A stretch of DNA of 64,000 nucleotides from Neonectria sp. B-13 (Eukaryota > Ascomycota > Sordariomycetes > Hypocreales > Nectriaceae), in assembly GCA_002682825.1 (NCBI GenBank), contig NOKP01000003.1, positions 1,178,001-1,242,000 on the forward strand, given 5' to 3'. A program made the translations under genes and the position numbers. This document shows, piece after piece, positions 11,989-26,215 of this stretch. The stretch's first letter is position 1, and each line of letters starts with the position of its first letter. The notes below the pieces were generated by a model. The model was not told where the DNA came from. It ran no database searches and saw only the letters and a list, made by a program, of their open reading frames with translations.

Positions 11989-12355
11989 CTAGCAGCAGTG
12001 CTTGTTGAAGCGGCACGATCCGTGGCAGCAGTCGCATCCCAGGTTGAAGCCACCACCGCGCATCGTCATCTGCGGCTCGGCGTCCGGGCGAGGCTCCGAG
12101 GCCTGTGTCTTGCAGTCAGCAAACGAACGCCAAGCGAGAGGCTATCATTCATGCTTAAGTTCCGGGGCCGTCGTTGTCCAGTCACAGACCGCCAGCGAGT
12201 CATCGGGTTCAGGGGCCGACGACGGGCGGAGAGAGAGAGACAGAGAAACAAAGAGTCGGACTTACGGGCTGCTGGTCAACAATCCGCGGCTCCATCTGGC
12301 TGGACGACGCCATCTCCATGGGCGCGTGCTTCTTGGGGGCTTCGACGGCAGGCAT
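11989..12355 (-). CDS. Small cysteine-rich cytosolic protein, 67 aa, two exons
   Basis: Exon 1 is 12355-12266 (30 codons, starting MPAVEAPKKHAPMEM). The donor is GTAAGT. A CTGAC branch site lies about 15 nt before a CAG acceptor, and exon 2 is 12102-11989, so both exons join in phase 0. The protein has a Pro/Met/Gln/Glu-rich front half with no signal peptide. The tail reads MRGGGFNLGCDCC-HGSCRFNKHCC, with six cysteines in its last 15 residues, then a stop. An AT-rich TATA-like element is 150 nt upstream. The family is not recognised. The cysteine tail could bind metal, be palmitoylated or associate with membranes; these are inferences. The alternative acceptor six nt earlier (AAG) would add two residues. 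Confidence 0.6.
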
Positions 12356-12924
12356 CTTTTCGCTCGAGGCGTTTGCTTTTCAGGGAGGTGGGTATTTGGG
12401 GGAGGGAAGGACAAGAAACAAAGCTGCAGACAATCAACACGGGCTGCGAATGGGTCCTGTCCTGAGTACGGTGTACGGAGTAGTCGCCCAAACGTTCGGC
12501 GCGTCGCTTAAATAATTCCCGCGTAACAGCAGCGCCAGCCACCAGCCACTCACAACAAACGCCCGCGGCCAGTCAATATTCAGCCAATATTCAGCCCCAG
12601 CCCAAGCCTCACACCAATGTACGAGGTAGGGAGCGGTCTGTAATTCCTAAGTAGCCTAGACCATGGCTTTGAGGGACACTTATCCCGGGGTCTGTTCTAT
12701 TCTGGCCGTACAAGCCACTTCGAGGCTTTACAACCCTCAGGCTGAGTTTGCACACAATAAACATCTCACCCAACATCAAACAGACAGTGAGTAGGTAGTA
12801 CATCTTTTCTCTTATCTCTCATTATACTCATTGATGCCCCGTGGCAACCCCCAACGGAAAATGAAGCCAGCCTTTTCTGCACCATTCCTGTCTAAGCACG
12901 CCTGCCAGAACGAACTGCAAGACC
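12356..12924. other. Intergenic region with promoter of the small cysteine-rich gene
   Basis: It includes a TATTTAAG element on the minus strand at 12514-12507, and the 3' region of the COPI beta' gene. CAGCCAATATT occurs twice in tandem at about 12575-12596, each copy containing a CCAAT box. Confidence 0.45.
12507..12514 (-). promoter_or_regulatory. TATA-like element of the small cysteine-rich gene
   Basis: TATTTAAG on the minus strand lies about 150 nt upstream of the ATG at 12355. Confidence 0.35.
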
Positions 12925-15847
12925 CTACTTGTCATCCTCACTCTCCTCGCTCTCCTCCTCCTCTGTTCCCTCGGCTTGCCCATTGACATCCTCATCCGCC
13001 TCAATCGCCTTCGTCTCTTCTACGCCACCACCACCCTCGCTCTCAAGCGTCAACCACGCATCCCACTCGGGAAACAGGTCTGTGTCCTCCGTCGGAACGC
13101 CAATCAGCTTAGCAACCCGTCCCTTCTTGTTCTTCTCCAGGTGCTCCTTCCACTCCGCCACAACCGGCACCGTCATGCTAGGCTTGTAAGTCTGAGCGAA
13201 CAGCACTGCCTCGGCAAGTCGGCCCGTCTGCTTCAGCACCTGCGTGCAGCCCTCGATATCACCAAGCAGCCAGCGGCATGAGAAGGCAACGTTGTGCGAG
13301 CCGGCTTCTTGCGCCTGCGCTGCCAGTGCAGCCAGACCCTCGCGGTCGCCAGTCGATGAGTGCAACAGGAGCAGGGAGCCCAGGTCCTTAGCGTGCGTAA
13401 AGCACTCCGCGGCGAGCGTCACTTCCCAAGCCGCCAGCGCAGCGTCTCCGACAGTCTTCCACTTGTGGTCGACATCGGCCTCGCGAGCGAGCTCCAGCGC
13501 AACCTCGAGCTGGTTCAATCCAAGCGCAAGGTCGAACTTGTGCTCAGGATCCGTAGCCACCTCCAGAGCAAGCTCCTTGTGGCCTTGACCCTCCAAGAAG
13601 CGGGCAATCTTGTTCAGCTGATCCTGTGGAATAGTTGGGAGCAGCTCCGCAGCCGTCTCCATGTCCTCTCGAAGTACAAGCGTCTGGTACTCCAGAACCG
13701 GTAGTGACAGGGAGAACGATGTAACGCCAACATCCTTGTCCGCGAGGTAGATTCGAGAATCGCGTTGAATGTAGCCGAGAATGTACATGGACTTGTCGAA
13801 GTGAGACACGGTGTAGGTTTGGTCACCCACGAGGTAGTTGAGCCGGTTCGTGCTGTTGGTGTAGATGAAGCAGTCGCCAACCCACTCGCCAGTTCGCACG
13901 CTGTCTTTGTTAGTCCCGCGTCCACGGTGAATCGGCCTGGGTCACTCACGTTTCGCTGATGTCTGTAATGACCTCAAAAGCAGCCTCCACGCCATCCTCC
14001 TCCACTTGGTCAGCTTGCACGGCTTCAGCGTAGTTCTCACGCGAGAACCGCAGAACGTAGAAGGTATCCTCGCAGGCAATCGCCACTAGCTCTCCGCTGT
14101 CCGACCAGTAGACCTAAACCCCATTAGCAATCTCTCACTTCGTTGTCTTCGTTCTGGAGTACCAACCTCCTTGGGCTCGACCTCGATTCTTCGCACCAAG
14201 CCGCCCGTGGTCCAGTCGAAGAACGAAACACCGCCCTGTCCAGTGACACCAAGCAGCACTCCACCATGAAGTCGCTCGGCCTGGAAACCGACATCCAAGC
14301 CTCCGCTCTTCTCGACAAAGTTCTTATACAACTTGACGCTCATGGGAGACTCCCGGATGGCGAAGTCATTGCTGTTGTCCTTGGAGGCCCATGCAAAGTC
14401 CAATGCCGATCCGAAGGCCTTGTTGCGCCAAGCTAGAGCAGTGTAGATGATGTACTCGCCATCGCCACACACAGCGACAAAACGGCCGTTGGGAGAGTGA
14501 ATCAGGGTCTGGGGGTACACCTCACAGGTGCCGAGGTCCTTGGTGGGGAGCGAGATCGGCTCGTTGTCCTTGACGGAGGCATCTATCCTGTGTTAGTATG
14601 ACGCAGCAATGGGATCAGGGACGAACTCACCTCCTCCCTTGATGATGGCAGAAACAACCTCGTTGTGTCTGGCCCAGATAAGCTTGCCAGAAGGGTCCAT
14701 TGACACAGCAGGCTCCTCTCGGCCCAGCTTGACCACAACAGCACCATCGTCGAAACCCACAGCAATGCCCTGCTTGCCCTTCTGGTACGACACACACCAT
14801 GCTCGCTCAAGGCTGTAGTTGAGCGACTGCTCGAATCGGTAGGTGTTGGCGTGCCATATTCTGATGGTGCCGTCCTCGGAACCAGAAATGATGACGGGCA
14901 ACTCGGGGTGGTAACAGGCAAAGGAGACGTTGTTGGTGTGTCCCTCAAGGGTGGCAATCAGGGACTTGGTGGTGTAGTCCCAAATCTTGACCGTCCGGTC
15001 GTCGGAGGTAGTCAGAAGGTAAGGCTTGTCGGAGTGGGGGTAGTAGTCGACATGGTTGACACCCTTGGTCTCGTGGGCTTCAAGGGTGAAGTTGGGAGTT
15101 GAGGATCCCAGGCTCCAGATCTTAACGGTTCGATCGAGACAAGCGGAGGCAAAGGTGTTGGTGTCCTTGGGGTTGATGGCGAGGCCCATGACATAGTGAC
15201 CGTGGCCCTCGAAGACCTGGACGCACTTCCAACCCTTCTCCCAGTCCCACAGCTTGATGGTCATGTCATCGGAGGCGGTAAGCACAAAGGGCTGCGTGGG
15301 ATGGACGGCGATCGCTCGGATGTAGTCGGGGTGGGCCTCAAACGAGGTGATCTTCTCGGAGGTGTTGTAGTTGTAGACACGTAGTTGGAAGTCGTCGGAT
15401 CCGCAGACGATCCAGTTCTTCCTGGCAATGAAGCGGCCCGCGCGGACAGGAACATCGGTGAGCTCGAAGGTCTTGACGATCTGCTGCGTCTCGTAGGACC
15501 AGATGTAGACGTGGCCTGTAGGGACGGTCAGCTTCAGGGTGCACCTCGCCATGAGGCGGCGGCTAGAGCATACCGCTGTAGAGGGTGGTGAGGATCCATG
15601 GCTCATGGGGATGGAAGTCAATGCCCTTGACTCGCTCACTGCGAGCATAGAGCTGGCGCTGTTGTCGCAAGGAGTTGTCAGCTTGGGGATCGCAACTGGG
15701 ATGGGCGGGCGGGACGGTGGGCGACGACGTGTCCAGGGGAGACGAGGGAGACGGGGCAGAGGAAAGCGGAAAACAGCTTCGTCATGGAGGAGTTGCAGAG
15801 GCGCATCCGAGAGCCAGCGCGGTACTGACCTTGACGTCTAACTTCAT
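12925..15847 (-). CDS. sec27: Coatomer subunit beta' (COPI beta-prime, Sec27)
   Basis: Six exons on the minus strand: 15847-15830, 15658-15574, 15515-14631, 14582-14167, 14113-13950 and 13900-12925, giving 847 aa. Phases are continuous at every junction and introns carry CTAAC-type branch sites. The N-terminus [18 protein letters not shown] is the family start. WD40 repeats fill the first 300 or so residues (VWIWSYE-, KLWDWEKG-, KIWSLGSS-, KIWDYTTK- and [12 protein letters not shown] repeat ends). A second propeller and an alpha-solenoid follow, and the tail is very acidic ([12 protein letters not shown]). Coatomer coats Golgi-derived vesicles for retrograde transport to the ER; beta' binds dilysine cargo signals through its first propeller. 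Length agrees with fungal orthologues. The gene is divergent from the Sch9 kinase gene across 2.2 kb. Confidence 0.95.
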
Positions 15848-17430
15848 CGTGGCGGTGGTTGTCGCAGTGTCGCAGAGGTGAAGAGGCAAGCTGTCCAGGC
15901 TACGGGCCCAGGGCGGTGATGTCGAAGCACGTACTTCGTAGTGGGGTCAGCGGCTGGAGTCCCTAGAAACGGCCACCATGCAAGTGCTACAGAGGGTGCT
16001 TTGGGTGCGTCGCGGTGGGTTGGAGGTTGGAGGTCGGAGGGGAACAGTGGAGATAGAGGCCGTCTACAGCGTCAATCGTAAATCCTGGGTTTGGCAGCAG
16101 CTTGGAGCTCCTGTTGCACATGAATTTCGAGCTTCTCGAAAATGTGTCCTGCGGCTCTTGCCAGGTTGCCAGACGGCCAGTGGCCACAAGATTTCGGCCT
16201 GATGTGTCAGGCCCCCACCTCCTTATCGCAAGGGGGCTACCGTGGCTGATTGCTGCGGTGCTCCCCAAGAAAAGGGGCGCCGGTACTAAAGTCTAGGGTA
16301 GTCGCAGTGCTACGTGGTAAAGAGGAGCAATATTCGTCCAAACTAAGTGCAATTCATCCGACTCTCCTATGAGATCAATTGAAGCTCAAGATGTTCTCAG
16401 AAGTTGTTTCCTTCATCTAGGTGGCTCTCTTAAGTTAGAGAAGCTGTCTAAACACTTGGCCGTGTTACTATCTTCACCGGCCGTCAGGTCCTCATCTTCG
16501 AATCTCAACCAGTTGCCCGCAATCAACATACTACTTTGTTGGTACAATAAAAGGGGAGGGAGCTTGCACAGATTACACGGCCATCATTGGATGCCTCTCT
16601 CCTCGTATCCAAAATAGACATCTTCCCCAAGCAACTAGTTCGCGGAGTTGGCAGGCCAGAGACGCACCTCTCCCTAATGTCGGGTGGTTCAGCTGAGCCA
16701 GTTAGCTTCGCCATCAGTGAATGACAATGCCCACATATCCATCCATACACGCATGGTCCACCTCCACCACGCGTCGACGCAGCATGGCCTAGCTGCTTTG
16801 TGTTTATTGCGAGATGCACACTTGCACAGTTGTGCTTCCTATAATAAGCAATTGTTCCACCATCACGAACAGTTCCCCACCGCGATTTGGCTGTCGGGGA
16901 CAAAAAGCATGGACGGATGGCTTGCGTGCCACGCAAGGCACTCTCGAACTGTGGCTGTACAGTTCACCACTCAGATGCCCTAGGCTCCCACTCGTTGGGC
17001 AGCGCAAATCTCGAACAAAACACCCGACGGCTAATGTCCTAAGTCCTGACTCCTGTTACGTGTAATTACGTCCTTCATCTCATCAGCCCTCCAGCAGGGC
17101 TCTCTGACATTGCATTGGACAGTGGCTGCTCAACCGAGAACGACCAGCAAGGCCACGGGCTCACGGGCGTTCGATGCGGGTCACACAGTACAGTAAAATG
17201 TTCAGCATTGGGGGCCAAGCGCACTGTATACTGACATCCAACCTTGGCGGGCCGCCCGCAGCAACTGGTTCTGAGACTAACCCCCGTCACAGTGCGAGTG
17301 TCAGCCGCCTGGCCCGGGGTAGCGTGGTCCACTCCGCTTCGCCCACTGCCCTGCCTGCCCGGGCTGCTGGGCTGGACCAAGTTAGGTGCTGTCCGCTGGA
17401 GTCTAGGCCTCTATCCGTCCACTGGGCCGC

Positions 17431-17474
17431 TGTCCGTCCACTGTCCGTCCACTGTCCGTCCACTGTCCATCCAC
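17431..17474 (+). repeat. 11-bp minisatellite, four copies
   Basis: The unit TGTCCGTCCAC is repeated four times head to tail; the last copy reads TGTCCATCCAC. A related partial copy lies just upstream at about 17413-17423. It sits in the leader or promoter of the Sch9-like kinase gene. Confidence 0.85.
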
Positions 17475-17703
17475 TAACCCATTGCCACCCAAACCACCTA
17501 AGCCGCAATCTGATGTGCCCTGGATTTCATCATCCCTTTCTCCCATCCTGGCCCGTCCTCCGTCAAGTACTTACTCGCTACTTCTGCTTCGCCTCCCTCT
17601 TCTTTCGACCTCCGACATCGATCCAAACCTCCCAACCTCGAAACACTCCCTCTCCAACAGCATCGATTTCTCCGACTCTTTCCCCTTCTATCTTCCAACC
17701 TCG

Positions 17704-17760
17704 TCTCCTCCTCCTCCTCCACCGTCGCCATCGCCATCGCCGTCGCCGTCGCCGTCGCCC
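17704..17760 (+). repeat. CTC and CGC/CAT trinucleotide run
   Basis: A CTC run passes into repeated CGTCGC and CATCGC hexamers, all pyrimidine-rich on the plus strand, within the probable 5' UTR of the kinase gene. Confidence 0.8.
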
Positions 17761-18045
17761 TGCGGTTCCTCGCATCGTCAATCCTCCTCTGCTCCACCCG
17801 ACTACGCCTGTCCGTTCGTGTCTGCGGGGTTACAAATCGCCCACCTCTCTGAGCCCAACGGCCGCATCGCATCGCCACGCCATCACGCCAGTGCTTGCTC
17901 AGACTCTCCTCAGCCTGCCCAGAGCACACCTCGTCGCCTGGCTTTCCATCGACGCCTCTCCCGGAACCTCGTCGGCATCGTCGTCGACCTGGCACCCCGA
18001 CACTACTGAGCCCTTCGCAAATACCTCGCTGGCCCAGTCGCAATC

Positions 18046-20226
18046 ATGTCGTCGTGGAACCTCACCAAGAGTACGTCCTACTCCTCGCTGTCTCACTCTC
18101 TTTCTCTCTTGCCCTCTCTTCACCCATCACTTCTGCCCGATTCAAGCTCAGCCATCCGACCGCCGCTCGACCTCACCTCTCGCGTGGCCGACTGCCCAAG
18201 GCTAACAATGACTTCTAGAGTTAAAGGAAACCCATCTCGGCCCTCTGAGCCCCTTTTCCCGATCGCCGTCCACCTCTACCATCACAGATAAGGATGGAAA
18301 GGGTCAACCGAGCGCGGGCGCTGTAAACCCGGCAACCGACAACGCTATCGGTGAGTGCTCGGCGTGGTAGCATGTTTGTTGTTGTTCGCCAAACTGACCT
18401 TAGTCCAGCCGCCTCCGAGGCCATGACGCAAGCACCTGTCGTTAAGCCCCCCAAGCCCGGTATCCTTGTTGTCACTCTTCACGAAGGCCACGGATTCTCC
18501 TTGCCAGAGCAACATCGAAATGCTCTCGCATCGTCACACCAAGGCTCGGTTTCCTCGGGCAGTGCCCTGAACATGGCCGGCTCCGTGCGACCGACCTCCT
18601 CATCACGCGTCCCAGGTTCTTACATCAATGGAGCCAATCGACCACACTCGTCCGCCGGCGGCTTTAGTGGCATCCCGACCAACCACGGTCGAATCTCTGG
18701 CAAGTACATGCCGTATGCTCTTCTTGATTTCGACAAAGTCCAGGTCTTTGTCAACTCTGTCGACGGCAACCCAGAGAACCCTCTGTGGGCGGGCGGCAAC
18801 ACCCAGTATAAGTTCGATGTTTCAAGAGTGACGGAGCTGGTGATTCATCTATACATGCGCAACCCTGCCGCCCCCCCAGGGTCGGGACGTAGCCAAGACA
18901 TCTTCCTGGGCGTGGCTCGTATCAACCCCCGGTTCGAGGAGCGACAGCCGTTCGTGGAGGACCCGAAGGCGAGCAAGAAGGACCGCGAGAAGGCAGTGGC
19001 CGAGCATGCGGCCCGTCACAAGGGACAAGGCCACCGTGGTGCCGAGTGGGTTGACGTCCAGTACGGCACCGGTAGGATTAAGATCGGCGTGGAGTACGTG
19101 GAGACGCGGGCTGGAAAGCTCAAGATTGAGGACTTTGAGCTGCTCAAGGTCATTGGCAAGGGCAGTTTCGGCAAGGTCATGCAGGTGCGCAAGAAGGACA
19201 CAAACCGAATCTACGCTCTCAAGACAATCCGCAAGGCACACATCATTTCTCGATCTGAAGTGGCTCACACCCTGGCGGAACGGTCTGTGCTGGCGCAGAT
19301 CAACAACCCATTCATCGTCCCGCTCAAGTTCAGCTTCCAGTCACCAGAGAAGCTCTACTTTGTTCTGGCACTGGTCAATGGAGGCGAGCTCTTCCATCAC
19401 CTGCAGAAGGAGCACCGATTTGATGTCAACCGATCCCGATTCTACACGGCGGAGCTGCTATGCGCCCTGGAATGCCTCCACGGATTTAACGTCATCTACC
19501 GCGATCTTAAGCCCGAGAACATTCTCCTTGATTACCAGGGCCACATCGCCCTGTGCGATTTCGGTCTCTGCAAGCTGGACATGAAGGATGAGGACCGGAC
19601 TAACACCTTCTGTGGTACTCCCGAATACCTGGCACCCGAGCTGCTCATGGGACAAGGCTACAACAAGACGGTCGACTGGTGGACCCTGGGAGTTTTGCTC
19701 TACGAGATGTTGACGGGCCTGCCTCCCTTCTACGACGAGAACACTAACGAGATGTACCGCAAGATTCTGTCGGAGCCGCTCCACTTCTCGGACGTGGTAC
19801 CCCCTGCGGCCAAGGACCTTTTGACGAAGCTCCTGAACCGTAACCCCGAGGAGCGACTGGGTGCCAATGGTTCGGCCGAGATCAAGGCGCACCCCTTCTT
19901 CCACGCCATCGACTGGCGCAAGCTGCTCCAGCGCAAGTACGAGCCTACTTTCAAGCCCAATGTGGTAAGTAAACATCCCTCCTCGCTTCGTAGTTTGTGT
20001 ATTGACTCGGATTTTGCAGGCGGATGCACTGGACACTGGCAACTTTGATCCCGAGTTCACTTCCGAGGTTCCCAAAGATTCATACGTCGATGGCCCGATG
20101 TTGTCGCAGACCATGCAGAACCAGTTCCAGGGATTCAGCTACAACCGCCCGATTGCTGGCCTGGGAGATGCTGGCGGGAGTGTCAAGGACCCCTCGTTTG
20201 TCGGAAGCATGAACGACAACCGATAG
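18046..20226 (+). CDS. sch9: AGC-family Ser/Thr kinase Sch9 with C2 domain
   Basis: Exons 18046-18070, 18219-18350, 18409-19964 and 20020-20226 give 639 aa, all phases matching. The N-terminus is MSSWNLTKKLKETHLGPLSP. A C2-type region (about 60-270; PYALLDFDKVQVFVNS, ELVIHLYMRNP) precedes the kinase domain. The kinase spans about 293-555, with glycine loop GKGSFG, ATP lysine in YALKTI, catalytic YRDLKPEN, CDFG, activation loop TFCGTPEYLAPE, and the AGC C-tail. The C-terminus carries a hydrophobic motif FQGFSY, the TORC1-type site in Sch9. The C2-plus-AGC order separates Sch9 from PKA and PKC. Sch9 links nutrient signals to growth, stress tolerance and ageing, and is needed for virulence in several fungal pathogens. 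The first exon is only 25 nt. The first start codon in frame after the leader is chosen. Confidence 0.95.
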
Positions 20227-22366
20227 ATGGCGGTTGGCATGGTGTTGGACCAGGGGTTGGTGGGGATGCATGATTCTTGACGTCAGGGTGAGGGAGGGAT
20301 GGTAGTCTTGCAAGGCCGCAAGTGAGAATAGACGGCGAGCAGGCTCGAGTCCGGAAGGCGGCTCGTTTGACAAGCAGAACGAGCAAGCTCAACATGCTCC
20401 CCTTACATGATGATGATTGAGCCTGATGGGCGGGCGCAGATGTGCGTGGATGAGGAAGAAGAGTCTCGCCGCCGATAGGATCACGATCTTGGGCGGACAG
20501 GAGGGGTGAAGGTGAAGAGGCTAGATGAGTTAGATAGGATCAAGCCTTGAAGAAGGGCGAGGCCTTGAGTATAAAACAAGGATGTACGTTTGCTCATGAT
20601 ATTGGGTTTTGATTAGGTCTTGGTGTCATGACTGGTGTTGCTCTTTCTGTCTCTATTATACAGTACTTTATGCCACCTGAAAATGGGACATCGGACATGG
20701 GAGTTATTTTTGAATGGCTCAACGTGAAGACATCCGAGCACATGCCTGCTACGGTACTTGGCACGTCGAAGTTGGGGGTGGGTCAGTGAAAATGAGGTTT
20801 TGGGACTACGAATATGGTCACCCACTTAGAGACGCCAGAGTGAAAACATGCTAAAAGCGATGCTAGAAAAGCAGTAATGGCTGAGTGATGCGGGTCTAGA
20901 GCCTAGATGTGGCCACCTCGGCGAGATGCCCGAGGCGCCGAGCGGCAAGAGACGAGAGGTGTAGAAAGCAGACGAGGAATTTGGGAATCGCGATGGTCAC
21001 CGCGGTGTGTCAGTGAGACGCTAATGAGGTCGGGCAAGGGCATGACGGAAATGCATTGTGCGGTCGGCGTCGACGCCGGAGCCGGAGACGGCGGCGGAGA
21101 TGGAAGAGAGTGGAGGTGGAGGGGTGGGGGCGGCGGTAGAGAGACATGGAAATGGAGGAATTGGCGATGGTGAGCAACGGGATCAATAAGCAGAACCCCG
21201 AGTTTAACGGTTGGTATGCGAATGAATGAGTGAGTAAAACGAGATATCTCCGTGTTCAGGATGACAAGGAGTTGGTCATGGTGATGAAATCGAGACTGTC
21301 TGCTGAGTGATCAATGTCCAAGCATGGAGAGATGTCAGACATTGGAGTTGAGTGGAGGCTGGCATCCGACGCATGGACCGAACGGGCAGCGAAGCCCAGC
21401 CGCCTGCCATTGGAGGGGCTAAGGATTGGCAAGCTAAGACAGCTTCGGCGGGGTTACGCACGTAGGTAGCTCGCGTCTCGATAGCTGCTGCTACACACCC
21501 CCAACAAGTTTCCCTTGTGTACCTGGGGGAGCAAGTATGGAGGGTAAGTAGGTACTAATTACTGTAGGGAGGAGCAGGCAGTCATTTACCAGAAATACCA
21601 GAGACCAAGGAAAACACAGAGGATGAAGCGTTTCCGATGACGGCTCCTACGTAGTGTAGTAGCGTGTTGAAATTGAGGCCACTTGCAAGACGGAACTCAC
21701 AACACCGACGAAAGCCCCTCCCCACCACCACCACTCATCACCCCTCCTCTCCCCATCTCCGCTCCATCCTGGCAGCTCAGCTTTCACATCTCTCGCAAAC
21801 CCTCCTTCTCCTCTCTTCCTCCCTCATCTTGCATCTCGCACCATCGCTAAGAAACCTCTCTTCCCGCCTGGGATTTCCGCTTGCTGAATTACCATTATTC
21901 CCCCCCAAAAGGTACGTCTGGTCACTCTCCCGTCATGACATACGTCGTCTGGAAACGCACGCTCGGTGGCCTCATGCCCCACGCTCCCTGTTCCGCCGGC
22001 GCCGCATAACGCTCCTTCCCCGTTCCCTCCGCGCCACGCCCACCTGAGGTGCGAACGAGGCGAGGTGAGGGCAGGGACCTCCGGGTAGAGACCTCCGGGA
22101 AGGAGGTGCTATTCGGACCTTCCATTTGCACTACCTGCACCACCTGCACTACCTGCAATATCACATCACATCATCCTCCTCCGTCTCCTCCATACTTATC
22201 CTCCGTCTCCTACTCTTTCCTCCTCTCCCACCTTTACTCGTACTCACTCGCACTTCTCCGTCCCGCAACCCATTCTTCCATTCTGCTTCTTCTCAATAAC
22301 CCAATCTAATCTCTCGACCGTCTCTCACAGTTGCCATCTACCCTCTCATCTCCCTCGACCGTCAAG
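20227..22366. other. Intergenic region and 5' leader of pgi1, 2.1 kb
   Basis: It holds the 3' side of the kinase gene and the promoter and leader of glucose-6-phosphate isomerase. A probable 5' UTR intron spans 21912-22330 (AAAAG-GTACGT donor, TCTCACAG acceptor). Within it, TGCACTACC-type units repeat at about 22126-22158. No other gene is supported; the purine-rich frame at 20907-21173 looks random. Confidence 0.5.
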
Positions 22367-24219
<1,853 letters not shown>

Positions 24220-24433
24220 AGAAAAAGGAGGAATGGGACAAGAGCGTTGTAGCTCCTGGCAGGGTGCCGCCGAGGGACAAAGGCGTGTCTCGCAGACTAT
24301 GAGATGACTGATGTTAATGTATGAAACGAGGCAAAAGCTACTTGAACTGGATGCCAAATGACCCTAAATTGCACAGTTGACCAATTTTCGGGTTGCCCTG
24401 AAGTGACGCCTGTTGTAGATACTCAGGGGGGCT

Positions 24434-24536
24434 GTTGACCATGACGACCGACTGTTCGAGACTCCCTGGGTATGGGTTGATCGGGGTAGTTGCACATGAC
24501 GATAGGCTGTTCGAGACCATTTGGATATGGGTTGAT
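24434..24536 (+). repeat. Diverged tandem duplication, about 48 bp
   Basis: Copy one (24434-24481) and copy two (24489-24536) share CATGACGA, CTGTTCGAGAC and TATGGGTTGAT in the same order and spacing, offset by 55 nt. The changes between them indicate an old duplication just 3' of pgi1. Confidence 0.75.
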
Positions 24537-25105
24537 GATTTCAGCCCGAGTAAGCCTGATGGTTCAGTGCGTTGTCGGCCAGGTGGTGACGACTTGAGTG
24601 GGATGAGCCTAACTCTGGAGCTTTGACTGCTGGTTAGCTGATGATACGCTCGACAGCTGATCCCTCGGTCCGTTCTCTGGAAGTGCTCCCAAAGAGGGAC
24701 CCGAGTCGGGTAAGAGACCAAGTCGATCCTTGCGAGATAAGATGCTCGCCACTCGATGGTTCCCATATAACACAGCAGAACGCGGCATTAACCCGAGAAC
24801 ACTTGAGTGGTCTCATGTTGGCCGGGATGTTGATGGGGGAAGCTAGAGGATCAGCCTGTCGCAATTACACCGAGAGACGAAGCAGATGGACGAAAGGGGA
24901 AGGAAGGGCATGGGACGGGCTGAACGGCATATTCCTTGGAGCAACTGGGCTTGGAGGTGGTTCCGGAAGAAGTCGGGGTAAGTCTGGGGTAGGGAGTATA
25001 CTTGCAGATGGATTCTAGAGTGAGGTGGCATCGTTCGAGATGAGAGATATAGCACGTGCGACTGATCAAGCAAGGAGGAGTGAGGCCGGGGAGAGGAGCC
25101 GGAAA

Positions 25106-25135
25106 GAGTGAAGCTGGATGGAGTGAAGCTGGATA
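25106..25135 (+). repeat. 15-bp direct repeat pair
   Basis: GAGTGAAGCTGGAT(G/A) occurs twice in direct succession. It is flanked on both sides by GAGGAGCCGG. Confidence 0.8.
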
Positions 25136-26198
25136 GAGGAGCCGGCCGGCCAGCGCACCCGGTCCTTGTGATTACGCCTCCTCGAAGCCATAGTGGATGG
25201 TCCGGCCGGCCGGTGGTCAGCATTTCGAGGGCATGTTGTACATGCGGAGAGTACGGTCATGTACTGAACAGGACCTCAACTGTCTACATATTCCACAACG
25301 GAACCTCTACGACCCCGAAACGCCCACGTGTGTTGTCTCATATAGAATCATGTGCATGGTGGCTTCGGGAGAGCGCCATGGAGGCCGGGAATGACTACGA
25401 AGGGGTACCGGCCCAGCTCGTGCATGTGCCTATCAGTGAAAGAGTGACAGAGTAACAGACAGCATCTCCAAGCCTCCAGAGTCCAGACTTCCACGGCTCA
25501 CACAGACGTGGAACCGTGGATGCAGGGAATGGTGGGGCGCTGAGGCGTGAGGGTCGCGGGGAAATGGAGAAGGGCGTCTGGAGTATGGAGAGACTGGGGG
25601 TCGTTTCTGGGGACTCTCGTTCGGGGTGTAGCCGAGATGGGGGCGGAAGAAGACAAACCTGGGGTTGAATGAGGGGAAGGTTGGAGCGACATGGTGTGAT
25701 GGGGGATATAATGTCTGCTGTTTTTGGTTCGAATGGAGGTCGAAGAGGGGTTGTAGTGAGGGTTGGGTTGTTCCGGAGGGATGGGAGATGGGAAACGGGA
25801 GACCGGAGACCGGAGGCGGGAGACGGAACGGGAGGAGATGGCGAATCCGGGATCATCATGGCCGAGGCTTTACTTTTCCTGGCGTTCACATCCAGGACGA
25901 GGAGTACTTCGTACTTACTGTACAGCACATGCTTGAAGAAACTGGCTGAAAGGCAAACGGGGCCACTCGAGTCATCGTCTTCAGCGGCCGGCGAGTCTGT
26001 CGCTTAAAACCCGGCCGAGGGGTTTTCCTTCTGAAAACTCCCCACTCACACCTGGCAAAGTTCACGATGTCGATGCGAGAAGGGCGGCGGTTGCGGAAAA
26101 TCGAGACCGTTCCGGGAGGGACCACAAAACCAGCACCGCCCCCCTCACGAGTGTGACGTCGCCACTGCGTTTGTTTCGGGGGATTTAATGGCGAGCGA

Positions 26199-26215
26199 GA
26201 TAGATAGATAGATAG
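26199..26215 (+). repeat. GATA tetranucleotide microsatellite
   Basis: Four copies of GATA plus a final G. GATA is also the core of fungal nitrogen-regulator (AreA/GATA) sites, but a perfect microsatellite is the simpler reading. Confidence 0.8.

Larger units (their letters stand above)
15848..18045. other. Divergent promoter region of COPI beta' and Sch9 genes, 2.2 kb
   Basis: No gene is supported. The right part is the very pyrimidine-rich leader of the kinase gene. It carries an 11-bp minisatellite (17431-17474) and CTC/CGC trinucleotide runs (17704-17760). Several out-of-frame ATGs between 17174 and 18046 could be upstream ORFs if the transcript starts far upstream. Confidence 0.5.

Noticed and set aside
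25395..25928. 177-codon Pro/Ser-rich minus frame in the spacer
   Set aside because: Low-complexity composition from purine-rich DNA on the other strand; no start context, splice structure or domain.
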